Source: Candidatus Hermodarchaeum yapensis
GTDB taxonomy: Archaea; Asgardarchaeota; Hermodarchaeia; Hermodarchaeales; Hermodarchaeaceae
Reading direction: 5' to 3'
DNA: 46,623 nt
NCBI GenBank assembly: GCA_016840405.1
Contig: JAEOSK010000021.1
Location: 1 to 46,623, forward strand
The notes under the pieces were generated by a model. That model saw only the letters and a list, made by a program, of their open reading frames with translations, had not been told where the DNA came from and ran no database searches. Positions 16,521 to 25,238 of this stretch are shown here, piece by piece (position 1 is the stretch's first letter; every line of letters begins with the position of its first letter). The translations under genes were made by a program, and so were the position numbers.

Positions 16521-17672
16521 TTACAGTTCGTTGCTCAATACGGCTACACAGCCTGATGCCGTTGGGACGCTTCGCCAGCTTTGGGCGACGGCGGTTTTTG
16601 CATTCTTGATTTGTCGTTTTCCAGCGTGGCCACGAAGTTGTTGAACGCATTCTAAGACGGATTGAAGTGCAGAGGCTTCGAGGAGATTGCCTGCGCCTAG
16701 ACGTCCTCCTGAGACATTGACTGGGAATGAACCATCACAGTTGAATTCGCCAGCTTCTGCTAATTTTCCAGCTTTACCGGATTCGCAGATTTGTAAGGCT
16801 TCAAGGTGTTGTAATTCTTTGTAACTGAAGCAATCGTCAACTTCAGCGAAATCAATTTCCTTTCGTGGATTTTTGATTCCTGCTCGCTTGTATGCACGAT
16901 CGCGTGCGAGGTTTGTGTAACCTGCAGCACTCCAGTCACGGGCTTCGAGCCATGGTGTATCAGAATACCACCCCAGCCCTTTCAGCCAGATTGGATGATC
17001 TGCTAGTTCTTTTGCTTTCTTTTCCGAAGCTAGAACCATGACGATGCACCCATCAGCAAGGGGACTGATATCACGCTGGGTGAGTGGGTGAGAGACCATC
17101 GTTGAGTTGATGATCTCGTCAACTGTCATATCTGCAGGAAATGCGGCGAGGGGATTGTCCATAGCGTTGTGTTTATTTTTCACAACGACACTCGCGCATT
17201 GTTCCCGCGTTGTTTTGGTCGCATGCAGGTATCGTTGCATTTCTAATCCCGCGATGAAGTAAGGATGGGCGTTGAATGCACGATTATAGACAGGGTCTAA
17301 TGCATGGGACAAAATACCATCAAAGGTGAGCATATCCGAGGCTTTACTATGAGCCTCGACTGCCACCACATCAAATAATCCGGTTTCAATCTGCATCGCA
17401 CCATTACTTATGGCAAGCAGACCGTCACCTCCAATCGTACACACTGAACGGAGCACAGCACCGAGTTGGTCAGGAACGAACTCATCGAAAATAGAGTAGC
17501 CTTCCCAGTAGTCCTCTGCTGCAGTGAGAAAGCTACCGATGTCCTTACGGGCGTTGACGCCTGCATCAACATAGGCTTTAACGGCAGCTTCAAACATCTG
17601 CTCCTTGAAAGACATGGAGGCGGATACTGAATTAAATGATGTGTACCCAATACCGATTATTGCCACTGTCAC
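16521..17672 (-). CDS. Thiolase-fold (SCP-x/lipid-transfer type) protein lacking canonical catalytic residues, subunit B
   Basis: 383 aa, GTG start preceded by GAGTGAT. It is a diverged paralogue of subunit A (shared VVKNKHNAMDNP, QRDISPLADG, EVDDCFSYKELQHLEALQI, LRGHAGKRQI). The nucleophile position reads GGDG (Gly81-Gly84) instead of CASG; the HDCF motif is DDCF (279-282), so the Cys of that motif survives but the His does not; the GHP motif is GNL (328-330). It is the first gene of the minus-strand operon B-A-DUF35-DUF35. The different residues kept by A and B suggest division of labour in a heteromer, not simple decay: frames are intact and spacing is tight. Function not established; family knowledge allows an aldolase-like role on an acyl-CoA. 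Confidence 0.86.
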   Translation of the reverse strand: MTVAIIGIGYTSFNSVSASMSFKEQMFEAAVKAYVDAGVNARKDIGSFLTAAEDYWEGYSIFDEFVPDQLGAVLRSVCTIGGDGLLAISNGAMQIETGLFDVVAVEAHSKASDMLTFDGILSHALDPVYNRAFNAHPYFIAGLEMQRYLHATKTTREQCASVVVKNKHNAMDNPLAAFPADMTVDEIINSTMVSHPLTQRDISPLADGCIVMVLASEKKAKELADHPIWLKGLGWYSDTPWLEARDWSAAGYTNLARDRAYKRAGIKNPRKEIDFAEVDDCFSYKELQHLEALQICESGKAGKLAEAGEFNCDGSFPVNVSGGRLGAGNLLEASALQSVLECVQQLRGHAGKRQIKNAKTAVAQSWRSVPTASGCVAVLSNEL

Positions 17673-17922
17673 AATGGATCACTCTTCACATTCTTTATTT
17701 CGTTGAAGCCTTTTTACGAATATTCGGGTTGAGGGTTGCGTTCTCTCTTTTCAAAAGTGTTATGGCTGGTTCTCATTTTCTTTGACTGAAATTTTTAGCA
17801 AATCTGTAAAACTAAGTTTCATCAGTTATCCCGTGGAGTCCTTACCGTTTTTCATTATCATCATCGTACCCGTAGCGCATATAAAGAGTTCAAATCCCGC
17901 GTAAAACCGGAGCAGACTAATC
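17673..17922. promoter_or_regulatory. Divergent intergenic promoter region
   Basis: This 250-bp gap separates the thiolase-like operon from a small plus-strand gene. Minus-strand AAATAAAG (17695-17702) is a candidate TATA box close to the GTG start. A perfect 10-bp palindrome CGAATATTCG lies at 17717-17726 just upstream of it and could be an operator. On the plus strand ATATAAAG (17879-17886) is about 26 nt before a start near 17908, followed at once by GGAG and ATG 17923. Confidence 0.4.
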
Positions 17923-18198
17923 ATGTTTCGTGAATTCCGAGAAAATCATGAAACCATGAAGTCACCCAACGAAGACTTGGAAGAACAAAATGAAAGTGAA
18001 ACCCAAGAAATCCAGGAATCAACTGTTGACCATGAGCATACCCGGATGGCTATTACTGAGGCTCTCCATGAAATGGAAACGCAACTAATTTTTCCTAATG
18101 ACAAAATACTACGCGCTGCAGAGGACCCGGATTTCCGTCATAAACTTCTTTCAATCCATTCTCCTAACACTAATTCCATAGAAAAAGGAATTTTTTGA
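17923..18198 (+). CDS. Small acidic hypothetical protein
   Basis: 91 aa, not recognised. The first 50 residues are very rich in Glu, Gln, Asn and Ser (DLEEQNESETQEIQEST) and probably disordered; the second half (TRMAITEALHEMETQLIF...PDFRHKLLSIH) looks helical. The TATA-like ATATAAAG and GGAG upstream of the ATG are well spaced, which is the main support that it is a real gene. The protein ends with a short polar tail. Nothing in the neighbourhood gives its role. Confidence 0.55.
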   Translation: MFREFRENHETMKSPNEDLEEQNESETQEIQESTVDHEHTRMAITEALHEMETQLIFPNDKILRAAEDPDFRHKLLSIHSPNTNSIEKGIF

Positions 18199-18313
18199 CC
18201 CAACGCAAAACCCGACATTCAATGCAGAACCTTTAGGGAAGTCTTTGAGTTGTGTCTTAGCATTGAAATTTTTTCAATGGATATTCTACGAATGGTTGAG
18301 AGGTAATGGTAGG

Positions 18314-18529
18314 TTACTGACGCCTATGGAGGCTGATTCCGAGGAGAAAGAAACCGAGGAACCCGGACATCGCTATGTATGCAATAATTGACAAGTCAGG
18401 TCCTCCAGGTCGCACTCCTCCAAAGATAGCGAAACTTAGGGCCCAGAGGATGAAGACTCCGGCGATTCCGAGTATTAAAACATCAACAAATGCTTGAAGC
18501 GACGATTTTTCAGGTGCTGGTTCATTCAT
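18314..18529 (-). CDS. Small two-helix membrane protein
   Basis: 71 aa from ATG 18529. A short polar N-terminus (MNEPAPEKSS) is followed by two hydrophobic helices (about residues 12-36 and 46-66), a Gly/Pro-rich loop (GGVRPGGPD) and a basic tail (LHRRQ). A longer frame to TTG 18658 would swallow a good minus-strand TATA box (18644-18652), so the shorter start is preferred. Function unknown; it could be a small membrane subunit or regulator. It is divergent from the M29 aminopeptidase. Confidence 0.55.
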   Translation of the reverse strand: MNEPAPEKSSLQAFVDVLILGIAGVFILWALSFAIFGGVRPGGPDLSIIAYIAMSGFLGFFLLGISLHRRQ

Positions 18530-18643
18530 ACAGCTCGTTCCATAGTTTGTTCTCAATTGTATGGTTTGATTGAAAAAGTGTTGCTCAAAAGCCTTCCGGA
18601 CCGCAAAGATTTGAAATTCATAACTCACGTGAGAATAGTGGGG

Positions 18644-18652
18644 CTTATTTAA
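18644..18652 (-). promoter_or_regulatory. TATA-like box for the small membrane protein
   Basis: The minus strand reads TTAAATAAG, predicting a start near 18622 and a leader of roughly 90 nt to ATG 18529. Confidence 0.3.
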
Positions 18653-18666
18653 CCTCAATCCAAACC

Positions 18667-18674
18667 CATAAAAG
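18667..18674 (+). promoter_or_regulatory. TATA-like box for the M29 aminopeptidase
   Basis: CATAAAAG is about 26 nt before a predicted start near 18697. The leader contains GGTGAGG, 9 nt before ATG 18720. Confidence 0.4.
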
Positions 18675-18719
18675 AAAACACCTCTTCCTTGAGACGATTA
18701 CTAGGTGAGGTTATCCTGT

Positions 18720-19790
18720 ATGGTTGATCCACGAATTGTTGAACATGCTCGGATTTTAGTTGATTACTCAACGAAAGTCAAAGCAGGTGATATGGTTATT
18801 CTGTTTGCGGATATTGACGCCCACGATTTAGCTGTGGAAATTGTCAAGAAAGTTGCTGAAAAAGGTGCATCTACTTTAACGTTGATGGGTTCTTCAGAAC
18901 TCTCCCGCGGTTATATGGATGCGGCTAGCGATGAGGCATTGGACTTGTTTCCCAAACCTCAAATGGAGGCCATTAAAGCCTCCGATGTGCTCATCAGCCT
19001 TAGTTCACCTTTAAATACCCGCGCCTTAGCGGGAGTTGATCCTAAACGGTTAATGCGTCGTTCTCAGACGACGAAGCCTATTTCAGATGAGGTTCTTAAG
19101 AAACGCTGGTGCGGAACAATTCATCCTAATCAGGCACTTGCTCAGGAAGGAAAAATGAGTCTAAGCGAGTACAAAGATTTTGTTTATGGAGCAGTGTTAC
19201 TAGACTGGGAGAAGGAAGCGAAGTTAATGCGAAAACTTCGCGACAAACTTCAAGCAAGTGACACAATCAGGTTCATCGGCAAAGAAACTGATTTGAAAGC
19301 CTCCACAAAAGATCGTCTCTGGGTTGCCGCCGAAGGCACTAACAACATGCCAAGTGGGGAGGTCTTCATAAGCCCGGTAGAAAAGTCCGTCGAAGGTCAG
19401 ATTTACTTTGATATTCCTTTCCTCTTTGCTGGAAAAGAAATCCAAGGAGTTCGTCTCGAATTCAAAGACGGAAAAGTCGTTAAACACTCAGCAGAACGGG
19501 GGGAAAAGGCACTCGATGCTCTGCTAGAAGTAGATGAAGGCGTTAAGTACCTTGGTGAAATGGCGATTGGAACCAACCGGGGAATTGAAAAGTATACATT
19601 GAACATGCTCTTTGACGAAAAAATCGGTGACACCATTCATTGTGCCTTAGGGATGGCCTATCCTGAATGTAAAGGCACCAACGAAAGTGCTGTCCACGTT
19701 GACATCATAAAATCCATGAAAGAAGAAGGAAAAATCCTTGCAGGTGACTTTGTCATCTACGAGAAGGGCAAATTCTTCTGGGAAAAATAA
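18720..19790 (+). CDS. M29 family aminopeptidase (thermophilic metalloprotease)
   Basis: 356 aa. The N-terminal half (VDPRIVEHARILVDYSTKVKAGD) is the usual start of M29 aminopeptidases such as AmpS/AmpT. The catalytic half shows NMPSGEVFISP (metal-binding Glu), KHSAERGEKALD, GEMAIGTNRGI, and IHCALGMAYPECKGTNESAVHVDII, which contains the His, Tyr, His and Asp residues of the di-metal site. Role: removal of N-terminal amino acids from peptides, cytoplasmic. The start is ATG 18720 because GGTGAGG lies 9 nt upstream; the in-frame GTG at 18705 overlaps that site. Length is slightly under the bacterial 410 aa but typical of archaeal members. Confidence 0.92.
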   Translation: MVDPRIVEHARILVDYSTKVKAGDMVILFADIDAHDLAVEIVKKVAEKGASTLTLMGSSELSRGYMDAASDEALDLFPKPQMEAIKASDVLISLSSPLNTRALAGVDPKRLMRRSQTTKPISDEVLKKRWCGTIHPNQALAQEGKMSLSEYKDFVYGAVLLDWEKEAKLMRKLRDKLQASDTIRFIGKETDLKASTKDRLWVAAEGTNNMPSGEVFISPVEKSVEGQIYFDIPFLFAGKEIQGVRLEFKDGKVVKHSAERGEKALDALLEVDEGVKYLGEMAIGTNRGIEKYTLNMLFDEKIGDTIHCALGMAYPECKGTNESAVHVDIIKSMKEEGKILAGDFVIYEKGKFFWEK

Positions 19791-19851
19791 CAGTGAACAG
19801 GGAAAAATGCAACCTCGCGTTCCTCATGAAAAACGCTGTGGATGAGTTCGC

Positions 19852-19859
19852 TTTTTATG
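19852..19859 (+). promoter_or_regulatory. TATA-like box for tldD, likely leaderless transcript
   Basis: TTTTTATG lies about 30 nt before ATG 19888, and no ribosome-binding site is visible before that ATG. Together these fit a leaderless or nearly leaderless mRNA. Confidence 0.35.
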
Positions 19860-19887
19860 GCAACACCGTCCCATTTTATTTGATTCT

Positions 19888-21330
19888 ATGACGTTTCATG
19901 ACCTTGTTCAGCATGGCGTCCAATTTGGTGATGCCCAAGGAGCCGACTATATCGAACTGCGTTATGTGCAATCGGTAGTAGAAGGCTATTCCACTCGAAA
20001 CGGTGAGATTATCTCCGCAGGTACAACCGAAACTGCAGGCATTGGAATCCGCGCTCTAGCCAATGGTGGTATAGGATTTGTATCAACGGCTAGACTCAAA
20101 AAAGAAGAGATTGAACGAGCTGTTAAAACGGCTATCGGTCTCGCTCAAACCTCAAAACGAAAAACTCCACTCGTACTCTCCGAAGAACCCACTGTCCAAA
20201 CCCGATGGGAAGTACCTGTGAAAATTCCGTTCGCGGATGTCTCTTCCGAGACGAAACTCAACCGTGTTTTTGAAGTTGATAAAACCCTCACAAGTACCTT
20301 TAACAGTGATACTCTACCGTTCCGCCTCGTTATCCTTGCACTAGAGACGAGTAAGAAACTCATCACCAACAACGAGGGAACCCAAGTTGAGTCCGATTAT
20401 AGCCTCGGACGATACCTTGCGATGCTTACAGCCAAAGGCAACAAGGATATAGAACAACGAATGATTAGCCGTGGTTCAACAGGAGGATGGGAATGGTTCG
20501 CCGACCCACAGTTCATCCAAAACTTTGTCGATGAAGCTCAAGATGCCAAAAGCGTTGCAGATAACGCCAAAGCCATGACTTTTGACAAACCCGTCGATTT
20601 CATCGTAGGACCGGAAGTCGCCGGCATCATCTCCCACGAAAATTGCGGACACCCCTCCGAAGCTGACCGCATCCAAGGACGCGAAGGCATGAATGCAGGC
20701 GAATCCTTCTGGATGGACATCGACGTTGGAACCACACGTGTCGGATCACCCGCCGTGACTGTAATTGACGACCCAACCATCCCCAAAAGCGGAGGATTCT
20801 ATCTGTATGACGATGAGGGAGTACAAGCCCGACCCAGATATTTAATCAAAGAGGGCATCGCCAACGAAATGTTTCACGATCGTCTCTCCGCAGGACGAGT
20901 AGGTGTGAAATCCAATGGATCCTCACGAGCGACGAACTATAATCGTGAGCCCATCCCCCGTATGGCCAATACGTACATCGCGCCTGGAGATTACTCAAAA
21001 GAGGAATTAGTCGAAGATATCAAATTTGGAATATATATGAAATCGTTCACAGAATGGAATATTGACGATCGTCGATATCAGTCGAAGTATGTGGGGTCGT
21101 ATGCACGGTTGATCAGGGATGGGGAGGTCACGGATACGTTCGTTCGGAGACCGGTGCTGGAGTTGACTTCTCGTGGATTATTTGATGCTGTGGATGCGTG
21201 TTCTAAGGGATTTACTGCAGACCAAGCGATTTGCGGGAAATCGGATCCAAGTCAAGGGATTCCGGTGTGGACGGCAGGTCCAGATGCGATGCGACTCCGT
21301 GCAATCCGTGTTGGAGGTGTTCCGACATGA
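19888..21330 (+). CDS. tldD: TldD family metalloprotease subunit
   Basis: 480 aa. The zinc motif HExxxH is seen as SHENCGHPSEAD (H250, E251, H255), and the expected third ligand is Cys449 in ICGKSDPSQGIPVWTAGP near the C-terminus. GFYLYDDEGV and NGSSRATNYNREPIPRMANTYI are family hallmarks. In bacteria TldD pairs with TldE/PmbA in a heterodimeric protease that trims peptides, including microcin precursors and CcdA. Here tldE follows with an overlapping ATGATG, so the two subunits are translationally coupled. Only this subunit carries the metal site. Archaeal substrates are unknown; no modified-peptide precursor is visible in the window. Confidence 0.94.
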   Translation: MTFHDLVQHGVQFGDAQGADYIELRYVQSVVEGYSTRNGEIISAGTTETAGIGIRALANGGIGFVSTARLKKEEIERAVKTAIGLAQTSKRKTPLVLSEEPTVQTRWEVPVKIPFADVSSETKLNRVFEVDKTLTSTFNSDTLPFRLVILALETSKKLITNNEGTQVESDYSLGRYLAMLTAKGNKDIEQRMISRGSTGGWEWFADPQFIQNFVDEAQDAKSVADNAKAMTFDKPVDFIVGPEVAGIISHENCGHPSEADRIQGREGMNAGESFWMDIDVGTTRVGSPAVTVIDDPTIPKSGGFYLYDDEGVQARPRYLIKEGIANEMFHDRLSAGRVGVKSNGSSRATNYNREPIPRMANTYIAPGDYSKEELVEDIKFGIYMKSFTEWNIDDRRYQSKYVGSYARLIRDGEVTDTFVRRPVLELTSRGLFDAVDACSKGFTADQAICGKSDPSQGIPVWTAGPDAMRLRAIRVGGVPT

Positions 21331-22700
21331 TGGAGCAGAAAGACGTACAGGATTTAGTTGACCATGCCTTGAAAGTTGCCTCTGCCAAGGGAGACGCGGT
21401 GGTCCAGGCACGTGATGTGTTGGAGCATCAGATTCGAATCAGTAATTCAGAGATTGATATTTTCAAACAGTGGAACTACACAGTATTCGATGTTTTTATT
21501 GCGATAGAGGGCAAGATTGGTACGACTGAGATTTTCAGTCCGACTCCGAAGTTGATTGATGAAGAAATCAGTCGCTTGGTGAAGTTAATACAGAGCCTTC
21601 AACCAACCCCTCTTTACTCGGGATTACAGGAGGACCTGAAACCCCCAACAAAAGTCGACAAGCTTTATGATAAACGGATTCGTGATTTTCCTAACCAAGC
21701 ACCAGATGTGGTTGCAGCGGCATTAAACGCGGCTCAAGAGGCCGGGGCAAAACGGACTGCCGGTTCGTTCTTTTTCAGTGAAACCTACAATTTGGTTGAA
21801 ACGACAAAGGGATTTAGCGGTGATTATCCGGAATCAGCGTATCGAATGACCTTACGGAGTTTTGTTGATCCTGAAAGTTCAGGACAAGGTCTAGCAGTTG
21901 GACGACGGATTAGTACTGCAGAAAAAGACATTGTTCAAGCCGGTCAAGAAGCAGGAGAAATCGCCTTACAGGCAGTTGGAGGTAAACAGGGGAAGGCAGG
22001 TGTTTACGATTTAGTCTTACATCCCACCGTTGCAGCCTCGATTTTAGGTTCTTTGGTTGAATCCGCGAACCCGCTGTTATTGATGATGGGAATGAGCCCG
22101 CTTAAAGATAAATTAGGTGAAAAACTGGGTCCTGATTCATTGAGCGTATGGGATGATGGTCGGAAGCCGAATGGATTGGGCAGTGCACCTTTTGATGTTG
22201 AAGGTACTCCAACCCAGAAGTCACCCATCTTTCAGAATGGAACCCTTCAAGGCATTATTCATAACACCTCGACTGCGAAAATGAATCAAGCGAAAACCAC
22301 TGGTAATTGCTCAATTGCACGATTTGGGATTGGGTCAAAGATGTTTGTTCCGTCTCCTTCGAATCTCGTGTTTGAGCCAGGTGATGCTTCATTCGAAGAA
22401 TTACTCGAACCCAACCGTCCAACAATTTATATTACTTCGAATTGGTATCTGCGATATACGAGTCGACTTGAAGGCTCGTTTTCTACGATTCCCCGGGATG
22501 GTATGTTTCTGATTGAAAACGGTGAGATTGGTCAATCCATTCAGAAGCTCCGCATCTCTGATAACATACTTCGCATGGTTGCCAACATTGAAGCCTTAGG
22601 TAAATCGCCACGTCAGATTCGATGGTGGGAAGTCGAAACACCAACGTTCATTCCCTTTGTCCGAATCAAAGATGCAAAGATGACTGCTGCAACACAGTAA
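21327..22700 (+). CDS. tldE: TldE/PmbA family protease subunit (non-catalytic partner)
   Basis: 457 aa from ATG 21327. The start overlaps the tldD stop in ATGATGG (ATG 21327, TGA 21328-21330; a second ATG at 21330 is also possible). An upstream frame to 21231 lies wholly inside tldD and is rejected. The family features are the N-terminal VQARDVLEHQIRISNSEID, GSLVESANPLLLMMGMSPLKDKLGEKLG, and the C-terminal YITSNWYLRYTSRLEGSFSTIPRDG. The HExxxH motif of TldD is absent, as expected for PmbA/TldE. It is predicted to form the substrate channel with TldD. The A-rich stretch GACCGAAAAAAAACAGG just downstream shows no clear terminator. Confidence 0.93.
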   Translation: MMEQKDVQDLVDHALKVASAKGDAVVQARDVLEHQIRISNSEIDIFKQWNYTVFDVFIAIEGKIGTTEIFSPTPKLIDEEISRLVKLIQSLQPTPLYSGLQEDLKPPTKVDKLYDKRIRDFPNQAPDVVAAALNAAQEAGAKRTAGSFFFSETYNLVETTKGFSGDYPESAYRMTLRSFVDPESSGQGLAVGRRISTAEKDIVQAGQEAGEIALQAVGGKQGKAGVYDLVLHPTVAASILGSLVESANPLLLMMGMSPLKDKLGEKLGPDSLSVWDDGRKPNGLGSAPFDVEGTPTQKSPIFQNGTLQGIIHNTSTAKMNQAKTTGNCSIARFGIGSKMFVPSPSNLVFEPGDASFEELLEPNRPTIYITSNWYLRYTSRLEGSFSTIPRDGMFLIENGEIGQSIQKLRISDNILRMVANIEALGKSPRQIRWWEVETPTFIPFVRIKDAKMTAATQ

Positions 22701-22875
22701 TCTGCCTTATAAAGGACCGAAAAAAAACAGGTCAAACTTATATGTCTGAAGAACTTGAGAGGCAGCAAGGGGCAAAAACCTAAATAGCCCCTATTCATGC
22801 CAAGATATCAGTAGCACAGAGGAAAGAACGAACACAATTATACAAGGCGCCACAGAATGAGATTTTGAGGAATCG

Positions 22876-24603
22876 ATGATGGGTCGAAACGGTGGAAAAC
22901 AAGTAGTCCTAACGGCTTCAGTTGCCGAAATGGCCGGGTGGGATGCAGATCCTTTCATGGCCTTTGCGGGTGGCTTCCCAGGACGACTTTTTCCCAAAAC
23001 TATGCTAAGGCGTATGTATAAGCCAGACCAACCAAACCCTGACCATTCGGCACCCTTTGCCCCGTATGGGCTTAGAAAAATCGAAGCGACACTTTTAGAA
23101 AGCGGATTTGATGAAGAAGATATTATTACCGTTCATCCCAGCCAACTCAAACATGTAATGGGACCCAAGACCAAAGTTGTAGGCGTCTCCAGTATGGACC
23201 CCTTAGGAATGGCTTACGTCAGCTTGACGTATACCTCTCTTACAGGGCTTGGCAGCGTTGCAGCAACGGGATTAGAATTTCGCCGATTAATGCGTGATTC
23301 CGCATTAAAGAAGTATAGAACCACAAGGATTCTGGGTGGTGCAGGATCTTGGCAACTACAGAACCCGAAGCTACGAGAGGAATTTGGGTTTGATTGCATT
23401 GTCATGGGTGAATCTGAACGGACTGCACCAAAATTATTTGAGAAGGCAATTCGAGGTGAACCACTCCCTCCTATAGTCAGAGCTGAAAGACCTGACGATG
23501 ATGAAATCACTCCAATTCGGAATGGCGCAATTTATGGAGCTGTTGAAATTTCACGGGGATGTGGTCGAGGTTGTCAATTCTGTTCACCCACCATGAAGTA
23601 TCGACGGACCTTTCCAATTGAAAAAGTGTTGAAGGAGGTACGAGCGAACCTTCGTTGTGGCGCTGACATGATTCTTCTGAATACTGATGATGTCTTTCTT
23701 TATGGCTCTAAGGAGCGATTTCTTCCAAATCGAAAAGCCGTAGTCAATCTGTATAAGGCGGTAGTAGCTGAACCAGGCGTCAAAGTTGTTCAAACAGCCC
23801 ATGCATCCTTAGCTCCAGCCATTATTGAACCGAAAATGGTACAAGAAATTACTGATACTATTGGTGAGAAATCTCGATACAAGTATCGAGGTAACCCCGT
23901 TGTCACCGTGGAGGTGGGAGTTGAAACGGGTAGTCCTCGACTTATGCAAGAGCACATGCGTGGAAAAGCCTTACCTTATGATGTGAGCCAATGGCCTGAA
24001 ATCGTTTGTGAAGCGTATGGCATTCTCAATGATGCAAACTGGTTACCCCTGTGTACGTTAGTGACTGGTTTGCCTAAGGAAACTGAAGAGGATGTACTCC
24101 TTACCCTCGATCTTGTGCACCGAATGCGTCGATTCAAGACCTTTTTTGTACCCCTGTTCTTTGTGTCCTTGGAAGATTGTGCTCTACGAAAAGAAAAAAC
24201 GCTGAACCTTCGTCGATTAACTGAGCTTCAATGGGAAATTTTCATCGAATGTTGGGATCACAATCTTCTTCACTGGCGAGACGCTTGGCTCGAAGATATC
24301 CAAGATACTTGGGTAAATCGACAACTCATCAAATTGATTGGTGGCTTCCTTTATCTTGCTTATTACCGGTTTAAACACGGTGGTAAATCGAAGCGAATGC
24401 TTACGCGTATCGCCGGGATATTAGGGAAAGATTATCGCTTCATGCTTCCTTTTACTCATCCTTTTGGAGGCGAGGTACCCGACTCACTTAGAGAACGACA
24501 CCGAAACCGAATAAGTCTCCTACCAGTAGTACCGGGAAGTGAGGATGTCCCCCGTGAGATGCAATATGCAAATCACGAAGCACAATATCGTGTTCGACAT
24601 TAA
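22876..24603 (+). CDS. Radical SAM protein with B12-binding-like N-terminal region
   Basis: 575 aa. The CxxxCxxC cluster motif is C229-C233-C236 in SRGCGRGCQFC. The GGE-equivalent and SAM-binding strands fit VVTVEVGVETGSPRLM and TLVTGLPKETEEDV. The first about 220 residues resemble the Rossmann-like cobalamin-binding domain of B12-radical SAM proteins (VVGVSSMDPLG, ILGGAGSW, CIVMGESERTAPKLFE), but the DxHxxG motif for base-off B12 binding is not seen, so B12 use is doubtful. The C-terminal about 130 residues (WDHNLLHWRDAWLEDIQ onward) are helical and basic and I do not recognise them. GAGG precedes the ATG by about 6 nt. Substrate unknown; a tRNA, lipid or cofactor modification are all open. 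Confidence 0.88.
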   Translation: MMGRNGGKQVVLTASVAEMAGWDADPFMAFAGGFPGRLFPKTMLRRMYKPDQPNPDHSAPFAPYGLRKIEATLLESGFDEEDIITVHPSQLKHVMGPKTKVVGVSSMDPLGMAYVSLTYTSLTGLGSVAATGLEFRRLMRDSALKKYRTTRILGGAGSWQLQNPKLREEFGFDCIVMGESERTAPKLFEKAIRGEPLPPIVRAERPDDDEITPIRNGAIYGAVEISRGCGRGCQFCSPTMKYRRTFPIEKVLKEVRANLRCGADMILLNTDDVFLYGSKERFLPNRKAVVNLYKAVVAEPGVKVVQTAHASLAPAIIEPKMVQEITDTIGEKSRYKYRGNPVVTVEVGVETGSPRLMQEHMRGKALPYDVSQWPEIVCEAYGILNDANWLPLCTLVTGLPKETEEDVLLTLDLVHRMRRFKTFFVPLFFVSLEDCALRKEKTLNLRRLTELQWEIFIECWDHNLLHWRDAWLEDIQDTWVNRQLIKLIGGFLYLAYYRFKHGGKSKRMLTRIAGILGKDYRFMLPFTHPFGGEVPDSLRERHRNRISLLPVVPGSEDVPREMQYANHEAQYRVRH

Positions 24604-24619
24604 ATCGTCCTACTGAATA

Positions 24620-25135
24620 TTATCGACGACGAATGAGAGGACCGGGTAGTCGAAATTCACCCGCCCAGTAGCATAACGTATTTTCACGGCTGAAATTGAC
24701 ATCCCTATGAATGACCTTGACTTCTCCGATGAACCAATAATGGTCCCCCGTCTCCAAAGTCTGGGTTATTTCACATTCAAAATTTACGGGACATTCACTG
24801 ATTAACGGAGCTTCAACTTCTTTAGCGGGAATATCGGTGAGACGTGTTTTTTCAAATTTATTCACATCCCTTCCCGATTTGGTGCCACAAAACATCACTT
24901 GATCTAGTAACTCCTTTGTAGGAATATTGACGACAAAGTCTTTGGCAGCCTTAAGAAGCTCATAACTATAACGGCTAGGAGCGATTCCAACTCCAATCAA
25001 AAATGGATCAAACGAGAATACATGGATTAGTGCTGCAGTAATGATATTTGGAGGCGATCCGGGAATGGTAACTAATGCTAAGGGAAAAGGTGGAAACGCG
25101 CGCCAACCCTCTTTTTCATCAATAACTTGTTTCAT
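24620..25135 (-). CDS. Flavin reductase-like FMN-binding split-barrel protein
   Basis: 171 aa from ATG 25135. The fold is the flavin reductase-like split barrel: FPPFPLALVTIPGSPPNIITAALIHVFSFDPFLIGVGIAPSRYSYELLK (N-terminal strands and the S/T flavin-phosphate site), FVVNIP, GTKSGRDVNKFEKTRLT and a C-terminal VKVIHRDV. Members bind FMN or FAD and reduce it with NAD(P)H, or act as flavin-dependent redox modules. The shorter start is chosen because GGAG lies 10 nt upstream and because a TATA box at 25189-25198 would start the mRNA around 25167. It converges with the radical SAM gene. No monooxygenase partner is seen. Confidence 0.88.
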   Translation of the reverse strand: MKQVIDEKEGWRAFPPFPLALVTIPGSPPNIITAALIHVFSFDPFLIGVGIAPSRYSYELLKAAKDFVVNIPTKELLDQVMFCGTKSGRDVNKFEKTRLTDIPAKEVEAPLISECPVNFECEITQTLETGDHYWFIGEVKVIHRDVNFSRENTLCYWAGEFRLPGPLIRRR

Positions 25136-25188
25136 GACTTCTAATCTCCAATAATCTATCAATAACTAGCGTCTGTAAGTTACCCTTT

Positions 25189-25198
25189 GAATATAAAC
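25189..25198 (-). promoter_or_regulatory. TATA-like box, flavin reductase promoter
   Basis: The minus strand reads GTTTATATTC, close to the archaeal consensus. The predicted start is near 25167, giving a roughly 30-nt leader that contains the GGAG ribosome-binding site. Confidence 0.5.
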
Positions 25199-25238
25199 CC
25201 GTAAGATTTGAACTAACGAAAAAAACCGACACTCGTTA

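Noticed and set aside
18530..18658. Longer N-terminus of the small membrane protein
   Set aside because: It needs a TTG start and contains a good minus-strand TATA box, so it is likely untranslated leader.
21231..21326. Extended N-terminus of TldE
   Set aside because: Lies inside tldD in another frame; ATGATG overlap at 21327 is the natural coupled start.
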